Source: Undibacterium piscinae (GTDB taxonomy: Bacteria; Pseudomonadota; Gammaproteobacteria; Burkholderiales; Burkholderiaceae_D). Taken from it: a DNA stretch of 64,000 nucleotides. This document shows positions 19,929 to 28,170 of this stretch, piece after piece (position 1 is the stretch's first letter; every line of letters starts with the position of its first letter). The translations under genes and the position numbers were made by a program. The stretch is from positions 2,418,001-2,482,000 of the forward strand of contig CP051152.1 in the NCBI GenBank assembly GCA_003970805.2, read 5' to 3'. The notes beneath the pieces are model-generated. The model was not told the origin of the DNA. It saw only the letters and a list, made by a program, of their open reading frames with translations, and did not search any database.

Positions 19929-20451
19929 GCTATTGCGCCAACTGAGCTTGCTGCTTGCGCTTGGAATTTCGCCTCTCCATGCGCAGGCCGCCGTATGGCA
20001 ACAGGATTTGCCGCAGGCAAAGCTGCTGGGAAGTGGTGAGCTACGTTGGTTCGGACTGCACATTTATTCGGCGAAACTATGGACAGAATCAGCGGTATTT
20101 AATCCCAGAACCAGCTTCGCGCTGGAACTGACCTACCAGCGCAATATCACCAAGGAACGCTTCGTCGATACCAGTGTCGATGAAATCAAACGACTCTACG
20201 GCGACAGCATCAGCAATGAGGTGCTACAGGGTTGGCGTACACAGATGGAGAAAGCCTTTACCGACGTGAAATCCGGCGATCAGCTGATAGGCGTACATTT
20301 ACCGAAAATCGGATGCCGCTTTTATAGCCGCGATAAATTACTCGCCGAGATCAGGGACACCGCGTTTGCCGATGCTTTTTTTGGCATCTGGTTTGATCCG
20401 CGCAGCAAGGACAGTGGCTTGCGCAAGCAATTGACGGGCGCGACACCATGA
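19921..20451 (+). CDS. Exported chalcone-isomerase-like protein
   Basis: A 176-residue protein with a Sec signal peptide (MHKLLRQLSLLLALGISPLHAQA) and a mature part resembling the bacterial chalcone-isomerase-like family (LGSGELRWFGLHIYSAKLW, later ITKERFVDTSVDEIKRL). The ATG at 19921 overlaps the end of the methyltransferase gene by 8 bases. These proteins keep the fold of plant chalcone isomerase, which can bind fatty acids, but are not thought to be chalcone isomerases. A role in handling a lipid product in the periplasm would fit the operon. Confidence 0.8.
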   Translation: MHKLLRQLSLLLALGISPLHAQAAVWQQDLPQAKLLGSGELRWFGLHIYSAKLWTESAVFNPRTSFALELTYQRNITKERFVDTSVDEIKRLYGDSISNEVLQGWRTQMEKAFTDVKSGDQLIGVHLPKIGCRFYSRDKLLAEIRDTAFADAFFGIWFDPRSKDSGLRKQLTGATP

Positions 20452-21719
20452 CAATCGCAAAGTATTTTTCGCCGCAAGCCTGCTACGGCTTTTTGGGTTT
20501 GCCATTAGCGATGGCGGCGTTGCCGGTGTATGTACAGATCCCGGCTTACTATACGACGCAACTCGGATTGCCTTTAGCCAGCACCGGACTGGTGCTGTTT
20601 TTTGCCCGCATGGTCGATACATTGCAAGACCCGGTGTTAGGCAGAATGATAGACCGGCGCCAACAAAATATCGGCAGTTGGCTGATTGTTGCCGCACTTC
20701 TTTTAGCGATGGCTTTTTATGGTCTGTGGCAACCACCGGTCGAGGCCGGACTGCGCGCAGCAAACTCAACTTTATTGTTGACGTGGCTAGGCGTGATGCT
20801 GATAGTCGCCTACACCGCGCATAGCATGATCAACATTGCCTACTTATCCTGGGGGGCGCGTTTAGCCGAAACATCTTCTTCGGCGACATCGTCGAACGCT
20901 GGCCTATTAGGTGCGGCAGCATGGCGCGAAGGACTGGGCTTAGTGGGCGTGATACTCGCCAGCCTGGTTCCCAGCTTTATCGTCTTGGGCTTACCGGCCA
21001 AAATCGACACTCGCCTCACCACATATGCCATTGCTTTCAGCGCCTTGCTGGCATTTGGTGTGATTAGTCTTTTGCGCTGGGCACCGAAGTGGCAACAAGC
21101 TCGCGGCGACACGAACGTCAATCTGCGTACGGCCTTGGCCAATGACAAATTTCGTCGCCTATTACCTATCTATTTATTAAATTCGCTGTCAGTCTCAATT
21201 CCCGCAACCTTGGCGCTGTTCTTCATTGCGGACCGCATTCAAGCCCCTCAAATGACCGCTTACTTTCTGGCGCTGTATTTTTTTGCAGGGGCGCTAGGCT
21301 TGCCTGCCTGGACCGCGCTGGCCAAGCGTCTAGGGACCATCAAGGCCTGGAAGCTGGGCATGCTGCTTGCCATTATCAGCTTCATCGGAGCGGCATTGTT
21401 AACTAGCGGCGACCTGCTCCCCTACATGCTGGTATGCATTGCGTCTGGTCTGGCGCTAGGAGCGGATCTGGCCTTGCCACCGGTGTTATTGGCAGAAATC
21501 ATTCCCAAAAACCAAGCCCCCGCCAGTTACTACGGGGTCTGGACCCTGCTGGGGAAATTAGCACTGGCGCTCTCTGGCCTGGCTTTACCTGCATTAAGTT
21601 TATTTGATTATCAGCCGGGACAATTTACCCATACCGGCAGCCTTGTGCTTGTTTACGCCGTTCTCCCCTGCATCCTGAAACTTTTCGCGTTACGTTCGCT
21701 ACATAGGTATCCATCATGA
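20448..21719 (+). CDS. MFS transporter of the GPH (sugar:cation) type
   Basis: A 423-residue membrane protein with about twelve hydrophobic segments. The N-terminus (GFLGLPLAMAALPVYVQIPAYY) and the segment ARMVDTLQDPVLGRMIDRR, a DPxxG-type loop, are typical of the glycoside-pentoside-hexuronide branch, which in such operons often accompanies lipid genes rather than sugar catabolism. Its start overlaps the preceding stop by ATGA and its stop overlaps the next start in the same way. The substrate is unknown. Confidence 0.82.
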   Translation: MTIAKYFSPQACYGFLGLPLAMAALPVYVQIPAYYTTQLGLPLASTGLVLFFARMVDTLQDPVLGRMIDRRQQNIGSWLIVAALLLAMAFYGLWQPPVEAGLRAANSTLLLTWLGVMLIVAYTAHSMINIAYLSWGARLAETSSSATSSNAGLLGAAAWREGLGLVGVILASLVPSFIVLGLPAKIDTRLTTYAIAFSALLAFGVISLLRWAPKWQQARGDTNVNLRTALANDKFRRLLPIYLLNSLSVSIPATLALFFIADRIQAPQMTAYFLALYFFAGALGLPAWTALAKRLGTIKAWKLGMLLAIISFIGAALLTSGDLLPYMLVCIASGLALGADLALPPVLLAEIIPKNQAPASYYGVWTLLGKLALALSGLALPALSLFDYQPGQFTHTGSLVLVYAVLPCILKLFALRSLHRYPS

Positions 21720-22240
21720 AAAAACTATTGCTTATACTCTGCACTTTTTTATTGACATCGTGCGCCATGACCGACGTCCAGCACTACCAAGGCGCGAAAC
21801 CAGTGCTGGATCTGGAAAAATATTTTGGCGGCACGACCGACGCCTGGGGCATGTTTCAGCAACGTGATGGGGCGGTGCTCAAACGTTTTCACGTGATCAT
21901 CGAAGGCAAGAAAATTAATAACCAGCTGGTACTGGATGAACGCTTTACCTATGACGATGGCAGCAAACAGCAAAGAATCTGGCGCTTAACAAAACAAAGC
22001 GATGGCAGCTGGAGCGGGCTGGCCGATGATGTCAAGGGCGAGGCGGTAGGCCACATCGCCGGTAACGCACTCAATTGGAGCTATACCTTGCTGCTGCCGG
22101 TAGACGGCAAAATCTATGAAATGCAAATGGATGACTGGATGTATCTGATCGATGAGGACAACATGATTAATCGCGCCAGCATGCGTAAGTTTGGTGTCGA
22201 GTTTGGTCAGGTCACCTTATTTTTCCGCAGGAGAACATGA
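21716..22240 (+). CDS. DUF3833 lipoprotein
   Basis: A 174-residue lipoprotein. The signal peptide ends in the lipobox LLTSC (cysteine at residue 16). The mature part with LEKYFGGTTDAWGMFQQRDGAVLKRF and a C-terminal DDWMYLIDEDNMINRASMRKFG segment matches the DUF3833 family, regularly found in Cfa/FAD/DUF1365 operons. It is probably an envelope component of the same lipid-modification pathway; no enzymatic residue can be named. It overlaps both neighbours by four bases. Confidence 0.85.
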   Translation: MKKLLLILCTFLLTSCAMTDVQHYQGAKPVLDLEKYFGGTTDAWGMFQQRDGAVLKRFHVIIEGKKINNQLVLDERFTYDDGSKQQRIWRLTKQSDGSWSGLADDVKGEAVGHIAGNALNWSYTLLLPVDGKIYEMQMDDWMYLIDEDNMINRASMRKFGVEFGQVTLFFRRRT

Positions 22241-23070
22241 TGTCCGGGTTTGGCTTCGCGCCACTCAATACACCAGTCAGTGATTGGCGCGGCAAACGCA
22301 TCTGGCTGGTCGGCGCCTCGAGTGGCATAGGTGCGGCACTGGCCAAAGCTTACCTGCAATGTGGTGCGGTAGTCGTGCTGTCGGCCCGGCGCATAGAGCA
22401 ACTCGAATTCATTGCGGCTAATCATCCGCAGGCGCTGGTGCTGCCGTTTGACGTAGAAGATGCCGAGGCATGGACAGCGGCGCAAGCGCAGATCAGGCAG
22501 ACTTTGGGAGGACTGGACCTGGTGATATTTTGCGCTGCCAAATACAAGCCCGAGCGCAGCTGGGAAATCGAGCGATCAGATGTGGCGCAAACCTTGCGTA
22601 TCAATCTCAACAGCGTGTACGAAGGCATCTGCAACAGCTTGCCCGGCATGCTGGAACAAGGCAGCGGCGGCATCGCCATCATCGCCAGCGTAGCCGGCTA
22701 TATCGGTTTGCCCAATGCCAGCGTATATGGCCCCAGCAAAGCGGCCCTGATTAATCTGGCCGAGCTACTCTACTGCGATCTGCACAGCAAGAATATTGAC
22801 GTGTACCTGATCAACCCGGGCTTTGTGAAAACCGAACTCACGAAAAAAAATACCTTTCTGATGCCGGCACTGCAAACCCCGGAACAAGCGGCTACCGCTA
22901 TTATCGACGGCATGCAGAAGGGGCAATTTGAAATTCACTTTCCACGCCGCTTCACCGTTCCGCTCAAGCTATTACAAATGATGCCTTACCGCTGGCGTTT
23001 TGCTTTGCATTTGTACCCCGTCTGCCCGGTGTCGATACTTTACGTAGTTGCGCCATTTTGCTGGTACTGA
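22237..23070 (+). CDS. Short-chain dehydrogenase/reductase, C-terminus altered by a junction
   Basis: A classical SDR. The cofactor motif GASSGIGAA is near residues 30-38 and the catalytic Ser and Tyr-x3-Lys are in IIASVAGYIGLPNASVYGPSK. The protein is in normal register up to about LLQMMPYRWRFAL. The last 20 residues (HLYPVCPVSILYVVAPFCWY) are an out-of-frame reading of the beginning of the following acyltransferase (PGVDTLRSCAILLVLMYH in the other frame). The native SDR C-terminus and the acyltransferase start were therefore lost together. The catalytic core is intact, so activity is possible. Confidence 0.85.
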   Translation: MMSGFGFAPLNTPVSDWRGKRIWLVGASSGIGAALAKAYLQCGAVVVLSARRIEQLEFIAANHPQALVLPFDVEDAEAWTAAQAQIRQTLGGLDLVIFCAAKYKPERSWEIERSDVAQTLRINLNSVYEGICNSLPGMLEQGSGGIAIIASVAGYIGLPNASVYGPSKAALINLAELLYCDLHSKNIDVYLINPGFVKTELTKKNTFLMPALQTPEQAATAIIDGMQKGQFEIHFPRRFTVPLKLLQMMPYRWRFALHLYPVCPVSILYVVAPFCWY

Positions 23071-24180
23071 TGTATCACTACAAGGTAGTGGCGAGCAAGG
23101 CTGACACCTTTGGCTTGTTCAGCCAGATCGGTTGGGCGGGCGTAGATTTGTTTTTTGTGTTGAGCGGCTATCTGATCGGCAACCAGATTTTCGCGGCCTT
23201 GCAGCGTCAGGATTTCTCCCTGAAGAATTTCTATATACGCCGATTTTTACGCACCCTGCCCAGTTTTTATGTGGTGTTGGCTTTGTACTTTTTGCTGCCC
23301 GTGATGGGCGGGGCGAACTGTGGCGCTTCCTGAGACCGCCAGCACTGCGTTGCACGCCTGGTCACTCTGCATAGAAGAGCAGTTTTACCTGATCCTGCCA
23401 GCCGTGGCGCTGCTATTCGTGGCGCTCTCGGTCTACCTGAAAAAATCCATGGCGTATGCCTGGATCACTTTGCTAGGCTTGATCCTCACTGGTATCGCCT
23501 TGCGTGCTTATCTGTGGCAACACTTCGTGCGCGACAGCGAAACCTTTTATCAATACATCTATTATTCGTCGATGGGGCGTATGGACGAGTTGTTACCCGG
23601 CGTCGCGCTGGCCCTGATCAAAAATTACCACCGCCCCTTGTGGGCCAGGCTACTACAATGGGGCAATCAGTTTCTGGCTTTGGGCATGGCATGCGTAGCG
23701 CTGATGTTTTACCTGTTCGCCAACTATCATTATGTTGACGGACAAGGCTATAGCTTTGCCATGACCAGTTGGGGTTATTCGCTGATGGCGATCAGCTTTT
23801 CTTTGCTGGTACTGGCCGCGCTAAGCCCGCTGTCGCTGCTGCACAAACTCAGGATCCCCGGCTGTGCTTCTCTGGCCTTATGGTCGTATGCCATCTATCT
23901 GGTACATAAGGCGGTTTTTTATATCCTGATCACACCGCTCAGGCAAGCCCGCATAGGACTGGAATCCGCGCCAGGTCTCAGCATCATGTTGTTGGCCAGC
24001 CTGCTGGCTGCCTATCTGCTGTATGCGCTAGTGGAAAGCCCTTTCATGCGCTTGCGCGAAAGATACTTCAGCGATGGCAATGTAATGGTCAGTTTTTTTG
24101 AAATTATTGCGTCAATGCCGCAGCATTGTGTTGAAATAATTGAGGCGCGGCGTATGGGAACTTATCAGCTTGCAGACTAG
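23019..24180 (+). pseudogene. Acyltransferase-3 family membrane protein, broken
   Basis: A decayed integral-membrane O-acyltransferase (OafA/NolX type). The homologous region begins without a start codon at RLPGVDTLRSCAILL and continues through VDLFFVLSGYLIGNQIF and FYIRRFLRTLPSFYV, then breaks near 23315. A few codons survive in a third frame (GELWRFL) before the gene resumes from 23320 with ALHAWSLCIEEQFYLILP. About 10-20 residues, including the conserved aromatic stretch in front of the WSLxIEEQFY motif, are missing. So there are two or more lesions, not a single base error. The last 25 codons look like unrelated repeat-rich sequence. Confidence 0.8.
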
Positions 24181-24264
24181 CAGTGTTGAAATACTTGAGC
24201 GCGGCGTATCTAATTCAGCCTGCTTAACTAAAATTATTAAAAAAAAAAACGAAAACCTCTCAAA

Positions 24265-24338
24265 GGAGGCACGAGACACAGATAAAAACGAAGAGAACTG
24301 CCTTGCTTTCTCTGTGAACTCTGTGTCTCTGTGGCCTC
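24265..24338. repeat. Long hairpin with CACAGAG-type arms
   Basis: Left arm 24265-24282 (GGAGGCACGAGACACAGA) pairs with right arm 24320-24338 (TCTGTGTCTCTGTGGCCTC) apart from a two-base bulge. The continuation CTCTGTGTTG extends the repeat. A separate imperfect direct repeat beginning GTGTTGAAATA lies just upstream (about 24127 and 24182). This resembles the dispersed ACAGAGGCACAGAGACACAGAG-type repeats known from many genomes; a terminator role after the lipid operon is possible. Confidence 0.6.
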
Positions 24339-24390
24339 TGTGTTGAGTGTTTTGACTTTTCATAGCAGGCTGAAACAGTAACAGCGTGGT

Positions 24391-25015
24391 TTAAGGCAAG
24401 GGCAAACGCAGGCAGGCGCAAGCGCCGCCTTCGGCGCGGTTGCTGACGCTAATACTGCCGCCATGTAATAAGGCTACCTCGCGTACCAGCGGCAAACCTA
24501 AGCCTGTGCTCTTGGCTGCATCCGGCCGCGCTAGTGAGTAAAAGCGCTCAAAAATGCGCTGCTGTGCATAATCGGGGATACCGGGGCCACGGTCGCTGAC
24601 GCTCAGCGCTATCGCTTGATTATCCTGGCTGGCGCTGAGGATGATGTGACTCCCATGCGGGGCAAAGGCGATCGCATTGTCTAGCAGATTACCGAGTGCC
24701 TGACGCAGCAACAAGGCGTCGCCCTTGATGCGGACTAAGTCCGGCGCTAATTCGATGTGCAGATCCAGGGCTTTCTCTTGCAGGCGCACATGGGCATCGG
24801 CTTTGACCAGGGCGAGCAAACTCGCCAGGTCTATGCTGTGCTGTTCCAGGCTGTGCTGCTGTTCGATCTTAATCAAGGCTAGCAGCTTGTCTATCAGCTG
24901 TTTCTGTCTTTGATTTTGCTCTATGATATTGTTCAAAAAATGCTGTCTGGCGGCGGCAGGCAGGTCTTCGGTCAGCAACTCGGCGAACCCTGAATGAAGC
25001 TCGTCGCGGCGATCG
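24391..25015 (-). pseudogene. C-terminal fragment of a sensor histidine kinase (CreC-like)
   Basis: About 195 codons covering the end of the dimerisation domain and the full ATPase domain: N box NLLDNAIAFAPHG, G1 box DRGPGIP, F box IFERFYSLARP, G2 box STGLGLPLVREVALLHGG. The reading frame is open upstream only to about FAELLTEDLPAAARQHF; the phosphorylated histidine, transmembrane and sensor parts are absent. The sequence further upstream is the terminator of the aceA gene. The order SRxEGGACACLRLPLP at the end is typical of CreC-type kinases. I infer that the first two thirds were deleted; no response-regulator gene is adjacent. Confidence 0.75.
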
Positions 25016-25039
25016 CGGCCTCTTTATTGTCGCAGGCAT

Positions 25040-25068
25040 AAAAAAAGCTCGCCGAAGCGAGCTTTTTT
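25040..25068 (-). terminator. Terminator of aceA
   Basis: The stem GCTCGC/GCGAGC with loop CGAA is flanked by seven A and six T. On the minus strand it ends the aceA transcript 20 bases after the stop codon. Confidence 0.9.
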
Positions 25069-25087
25069 ACACACCGGAAGCAGTTGA

Positions 25088-26668
25088 TTAGAACTGGTTC
25101 ATTGTGTTGTCTTTACCAGATGCTTTCAGAGCAGCTTCGCCACTGAAGTAATCTTTGTGATCATCGCCCATGTCTGAACCAGCCATGTTTTGATGCTTAA
25201 CGCAAGCGATACCCTGACGGATTTCTTTGCGCTGAACACCGGCAACATAACCCAACATACCTTGGTCACCGAAGTACTCTTTAGCCAGGTTGTCAGTAGA
25301 CAAAGCAGCTGTATGGTAAGTAGGCAGAGTGATCAGGTGATGGAAAATACCGGCTTCACGAGCTGAATCAGCTTGGAAAGTGCGGATTTTTTCATCAGCG
25401 GCGATCGCCAATTCAGAACCGTCGTACTCAACACTCATCAATGCAGTGCGGTCGTAAGCGGAAACGTCTTTGCCTGCGCTCTTCATGCTGTCGAACATTT
25501 GCTGACGGAAGTTCAGAGTCCAGTTGAATGATGGGCTGTTGTTGTATACCAGCTTCGCATTTGGAATTACTTTACGGATTTCGCTTACCATGCCGCCGAT
25601 TTGAGCGATATGTGGTTTTTCTGTTTCGATCCACAGCAGATCGGCACCGTTTTGCAGGGAAGTGATGCAATCCAATACGCAACGCTCTTCGCCTGTACCA
25701 GAGCGGAACTGGAACAAATTGCTAGGCAGACGCTTAGGACGCAACAGTTTGCCATCGCGCTTGATGACGACGTCGCCATTGCTCATGGATTCTGTCGAAA
25801 CTTCTTCAACATCAAGGAAGGAGTTGTACTTGTCGCCCAGATCGCCAGGAGTGTTTGTTACAGCGATTTGCTTGGTCAGGCCAGCACCGAGGGAGTCAGT
25901 ACGGGCTACGATCACGCCGTCGTCAACGCCCAGTTCCAGGAACGCGTAACGGATAGCGCGGATCTTGGCCAGGAAATCTTCGTGAGGAACAGTAACTTTA
26001 CCGTCTTGATGACCGCATTGCTTTTCATCGGAAACTTGGTTTTCGATCTGGATGCAGCAAGCACCAGCTTCGATAAACTGCTTAGCCAGCAAGTAAGTCG
26101 CTTCAGCATTACCGAAACCTGCATCGATATCAGCAATGATAGGCACGATGTGCGTCACGTGGTTGTCGATTTTGTCTTGGATCGCTTGCTTGGCAGCACC
26201 TTCAGCGCCGTCTAATTGACGGAACAAACCACCGAGTTCACGTGCATCAGCTTGACGCAGGAAAGTGTAAAGCTCTTTGATCAGAGCGGAAACAGCAGTC
26301 TTTTCATGCATCGATTGATCTGGCAACGGGCCGAACTCTGAACGCAGAGCGGCAACCATCCAACCAGACAGGTACAGGTAACGACGATCGGTGCTGTTGA
26401 AGTGTTTCTTGATGGAAATCATCTTCTGTTGACCGATGAAACCGTGCCAGCAACCCAGGGATTGCGTGTACTTAGAAGAGTCAGCGTCGTAGGCAGCCAT
26501 GTCATCGCGCATGATCTTGGCGGTGTACTTAGCGATATCCAGACCAGTTTTGAATTTGTTCTGGGCGCGCATACGGGCAGCGGACTCAGGATTGATAGCG
26601 TTCCAGGCACTACCTTCTTTGTCTTTCAGGCCAGCGATGGCTTTGATGTCGTCTTGATACAGTGACAT
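25088..26668 (-). CDS. aceA: Isocitrate lyase (long form)
   Basis: The 526-residue isocitrate lyase cleaves isocitrate to glyoxylate and succinate, the first glyoxylate-shunt step. Its length and start (MSLYQDDIKAIAGLKDKEGSAW) match the long AceA subfamily of Pseudomonas and Burkholderiales rather than the 430-residue E. coli type. The catalytic loop reads KQCGH (usually KKCGH), as in that subfamily, and metal-binding acids lie around PIIADIDAGFGNAEA. The start has a ribosome-binding site (AGGAGATTCAC). It stands alone; malate synthase is not in the window. Expression is expected on acetate or fatty acids. Confidence 0.96.
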   Translation of the reverse strand: MSLYQDDIKAIAGLKDKEGSAWNAINPESAARMRAQNKFKTGLDIAKYTAKIMRDDMAAYDADSSKYTQSLGCWHGFIGQQKMISIKKHFNSTDRRYLYLSGWMVAALRSEFGPLPDQSMHEKTAVSALIKELYTFLRQADARELGGLFRQLDGAEGAAKQAIQDKIDNHVTHIVPIIADIDAGFGNAEATYLLAKQFIEAGACCIQIENQVSDEKQCGHQDGKVTVPHEDFLAKIRAIRYAFLELGVDDGVIVARTDSLGAGLTKQIAVTNTPGDLGDKYNSFLDVEEVSTESMSNGDVVIKRDGKLLRPKRLPSNLFQFRSGTGEERCVLDCITSLQNGADLLWIETEKPHIAQIGGMVSEIRKVIPNAKLVYNNSPSFNWTLNFRQQMFDSMKSAGKDVSAYDRTALMSVEYDGSELAIAADEKIRTFQADSAREAGIFHHLITLPTYHTAALSTDNLAKEYFGDQGMLGYVAGVQRKEIRQGIACVKHQNMAGSDMGDDHKDYFSGEAALKASGKDNTMNQF

Positions 26669-26874
26669 GTGAATCTCCTAAAATAAAGCATGATTAAGAA
26701 AATCGTATTGAGTGTCGGCACATCTGTTCACTCTAGTACGACAAACGGTGGGAAAGCGAAGCAAAACTGCATGGAAGAATAATAAACCGTTTTTTGTTTA
26801 TGAACAAGGTCTTATATAAGACATATAACTTAAATTTACTCGTTTAAATTCAAAGACTTAAATACTATTTTTCA

Positions 26875-27003
26875 TCATGTGACAGCAATTTTCATGAAAA
26901 TGGAGGAGAATTTTCTAACTTTAGCTGGCGTTGCAGCGGTTTGTGCGAACGCTGTACCCATGGCGAAGGTAGCGGCAACGAGAGTGGCGATCAGCTTGTT
27001 CAT
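26875..27003 (-). CDS. Small exported peptide, probably a truncated gene
   Basis: A 42-codon frame starting MNKLIATLVAATFAMGTAFAQTAA, a textbook Sec signal peptide, followed by TPAKV and then an unrelated basic tail (RKFSSIFMKIAVT). Small Ala/Pro/Lys-rich exported proteins with exactly this kind of beginning are common in Burkholderiales and are usually about 80-110 residues long. I think this one was cut after TPAKV by a deletion. It has a ribosome-binding-like ACAGGATTAAAC. Whether the remaining peptide is made is unknown. Confidence 0.5.
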   Translation of the reverse strand: MNKLIATLVAATFAMGTAFAQTAATPAKVRKFSSIFMKIAVT

Positions 27004-27286
27004 GTTTAATCCTGTTCTGTGGTTGAGTCATTTTTCGTAGACTATCTACGTATGCCAAGAACGCGGTCAAATCGATTCGCGTTGAAAATCATTTGCGGAA
27101 ATTTTTCATTTAATTTTTTCTGCAAAATTTCAGGCCACTCGCGAATGTATCCGCTTGGTGCGCAGATTGGTATGCCATCTCTATACCAAAATACGCGCAA
27201 TGAATCTGAATTGCCTTATGATCTGGCAGACGGAAAAACCCGCATGATTTACCTACGCATAATTTACCTACATTAAAGAGGCTCAG

Positions 27287-27576
27287 ATGACGATAGCAAA
27301 CTGGTGTGTCCTGGCAGCATGTATGTTGCCCGTGTTAACGATAGGCTTGGCCAAGGCAAATTCGGCAAAACTGGCGCCCAATGCCGGACGCTACGACAAT
27401 ACCAATCCGCGTGAATGGGCCAAGGGTTTAAGCGGCTGGCAACAGCGTGCCAGTGCCGCCCAGAATAACGGCTTTGAAGCGCTGCCGCTGTTATCGCTGC
27501 AGTGCTACTGGCACAGCAGTCACACGCCGACCAGGGCCGTATCGATACCTTAGCGCTGATTTTTGTGGCGATGCAA
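27287..27576 (+). pseudogene. MAPEG-family membrane protein, frameshifted and truncated
   Basis: The frame begins MTIANWCVLAACMLPVLTIGLAKA and reaches NPREWAKGLSGWQQRASAAQNNGFEALP, the characteristic central loop of short bacterial MAPEG-like proteins (about 130 residues). After FEALP the frame is wrong; in another frame the helix AAVIAAVLLAQQSHADQGRIDTLALIFVAM continues to about 27576 and then homology ends. So there is one indel near 27485 and a loss of the last 35-40 residues. The sequence after it is not recognisable. Confidence 0.7.
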
Positions 27577-27760
27577 AATTTGCTAGAATGCCTCAGATTT
27601 TCTTGTTTCCGTTTTGCACAATACAACATGACCATGAAATCTATGCAAAACGACATTTGTATTTAATTAATTTATTGGCATTATTATTCTCATGTCCTAA
27701 ATTGACTTCGCTAGCATGCCTCGCGCTGCAGCTTATTTTCCAATTTTATATACGAGGTAT

Positions 27761-28165
27761 ATGATGACAACTCAAAAATTACGGGGTTCTGAAAAGCTCC
27801 TCAGCGCCTGGAAAAACCGCACATTGAGCGAAGAGTCCGTGCGTGAAATAGCCAAGGCACTCGATGAATCCCCGGCCCAGGTACTGGCTGCCAAAGTGAT
27901 AGGCGGTAGTGATGCAACGGGCGTGCAATTATCCCTTAGTTATTCGGGGGATGATGTGCCACGCTGCGGTAACGATATTTTGTTTTGGTTCAAATGGCAT
28001 CATATTCACGGCGGTGAAATGCGTCCACCGCGCATCATTATAGACGGCACCCCATTTCCTGATCTGGTACGCATGGAGCTTGATTTTGGTGTGACCAGAG
28101 TCGGTCTGCGTGAAGATTTAAATCTGCCTGGGCAACTCAATCGTGAATTAGGTTTGGGTCACTAA
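27761..28165 (+). CDS. Uncharacterised 134-residue partner of a radical-SAM protein
   Basis: I do not recognise this family. The protein (MMTTQKLRGSEKLLSAWKN...) has a helical N-terminal third with a LSEESVREIAKALDESPAQVLAAKVIGG segment, which looks like a small helix-turn-helix or leader-like domain. A beta-rich part rich in aromatic residues follows (PRCGNDILFWFKWHHIHGG), and the acidic/basic end is EDLNLPGQLNRELGLGH. There is a single cysteine. A good ribosome-binding site (ACGAGG) stands 5 bases before the ATG at 27761; an in-frame start at 27716 is less likely. The radical-SAM gene starts 5 bases after its stop, so the two are cotranscribed. It could be a substrate, a peptide-binding helper or a subunit of the enzyme; nothing in the sequence settles this. 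Confidence 0.75.
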   Translation: MMTTQKLRGSEKLLSAWKNRTLSEESVREIAKALDESPAQVLAAKVIGGSDATGVQLSLSYSGDDVPRCGNDILFWFKWHHIHGGEMRPPRIIIDGTPFPDLVRMELDFGVTRVGLREDLNLPGQLNRELGLGH

Positions 28166-28170
28166 ATCCT

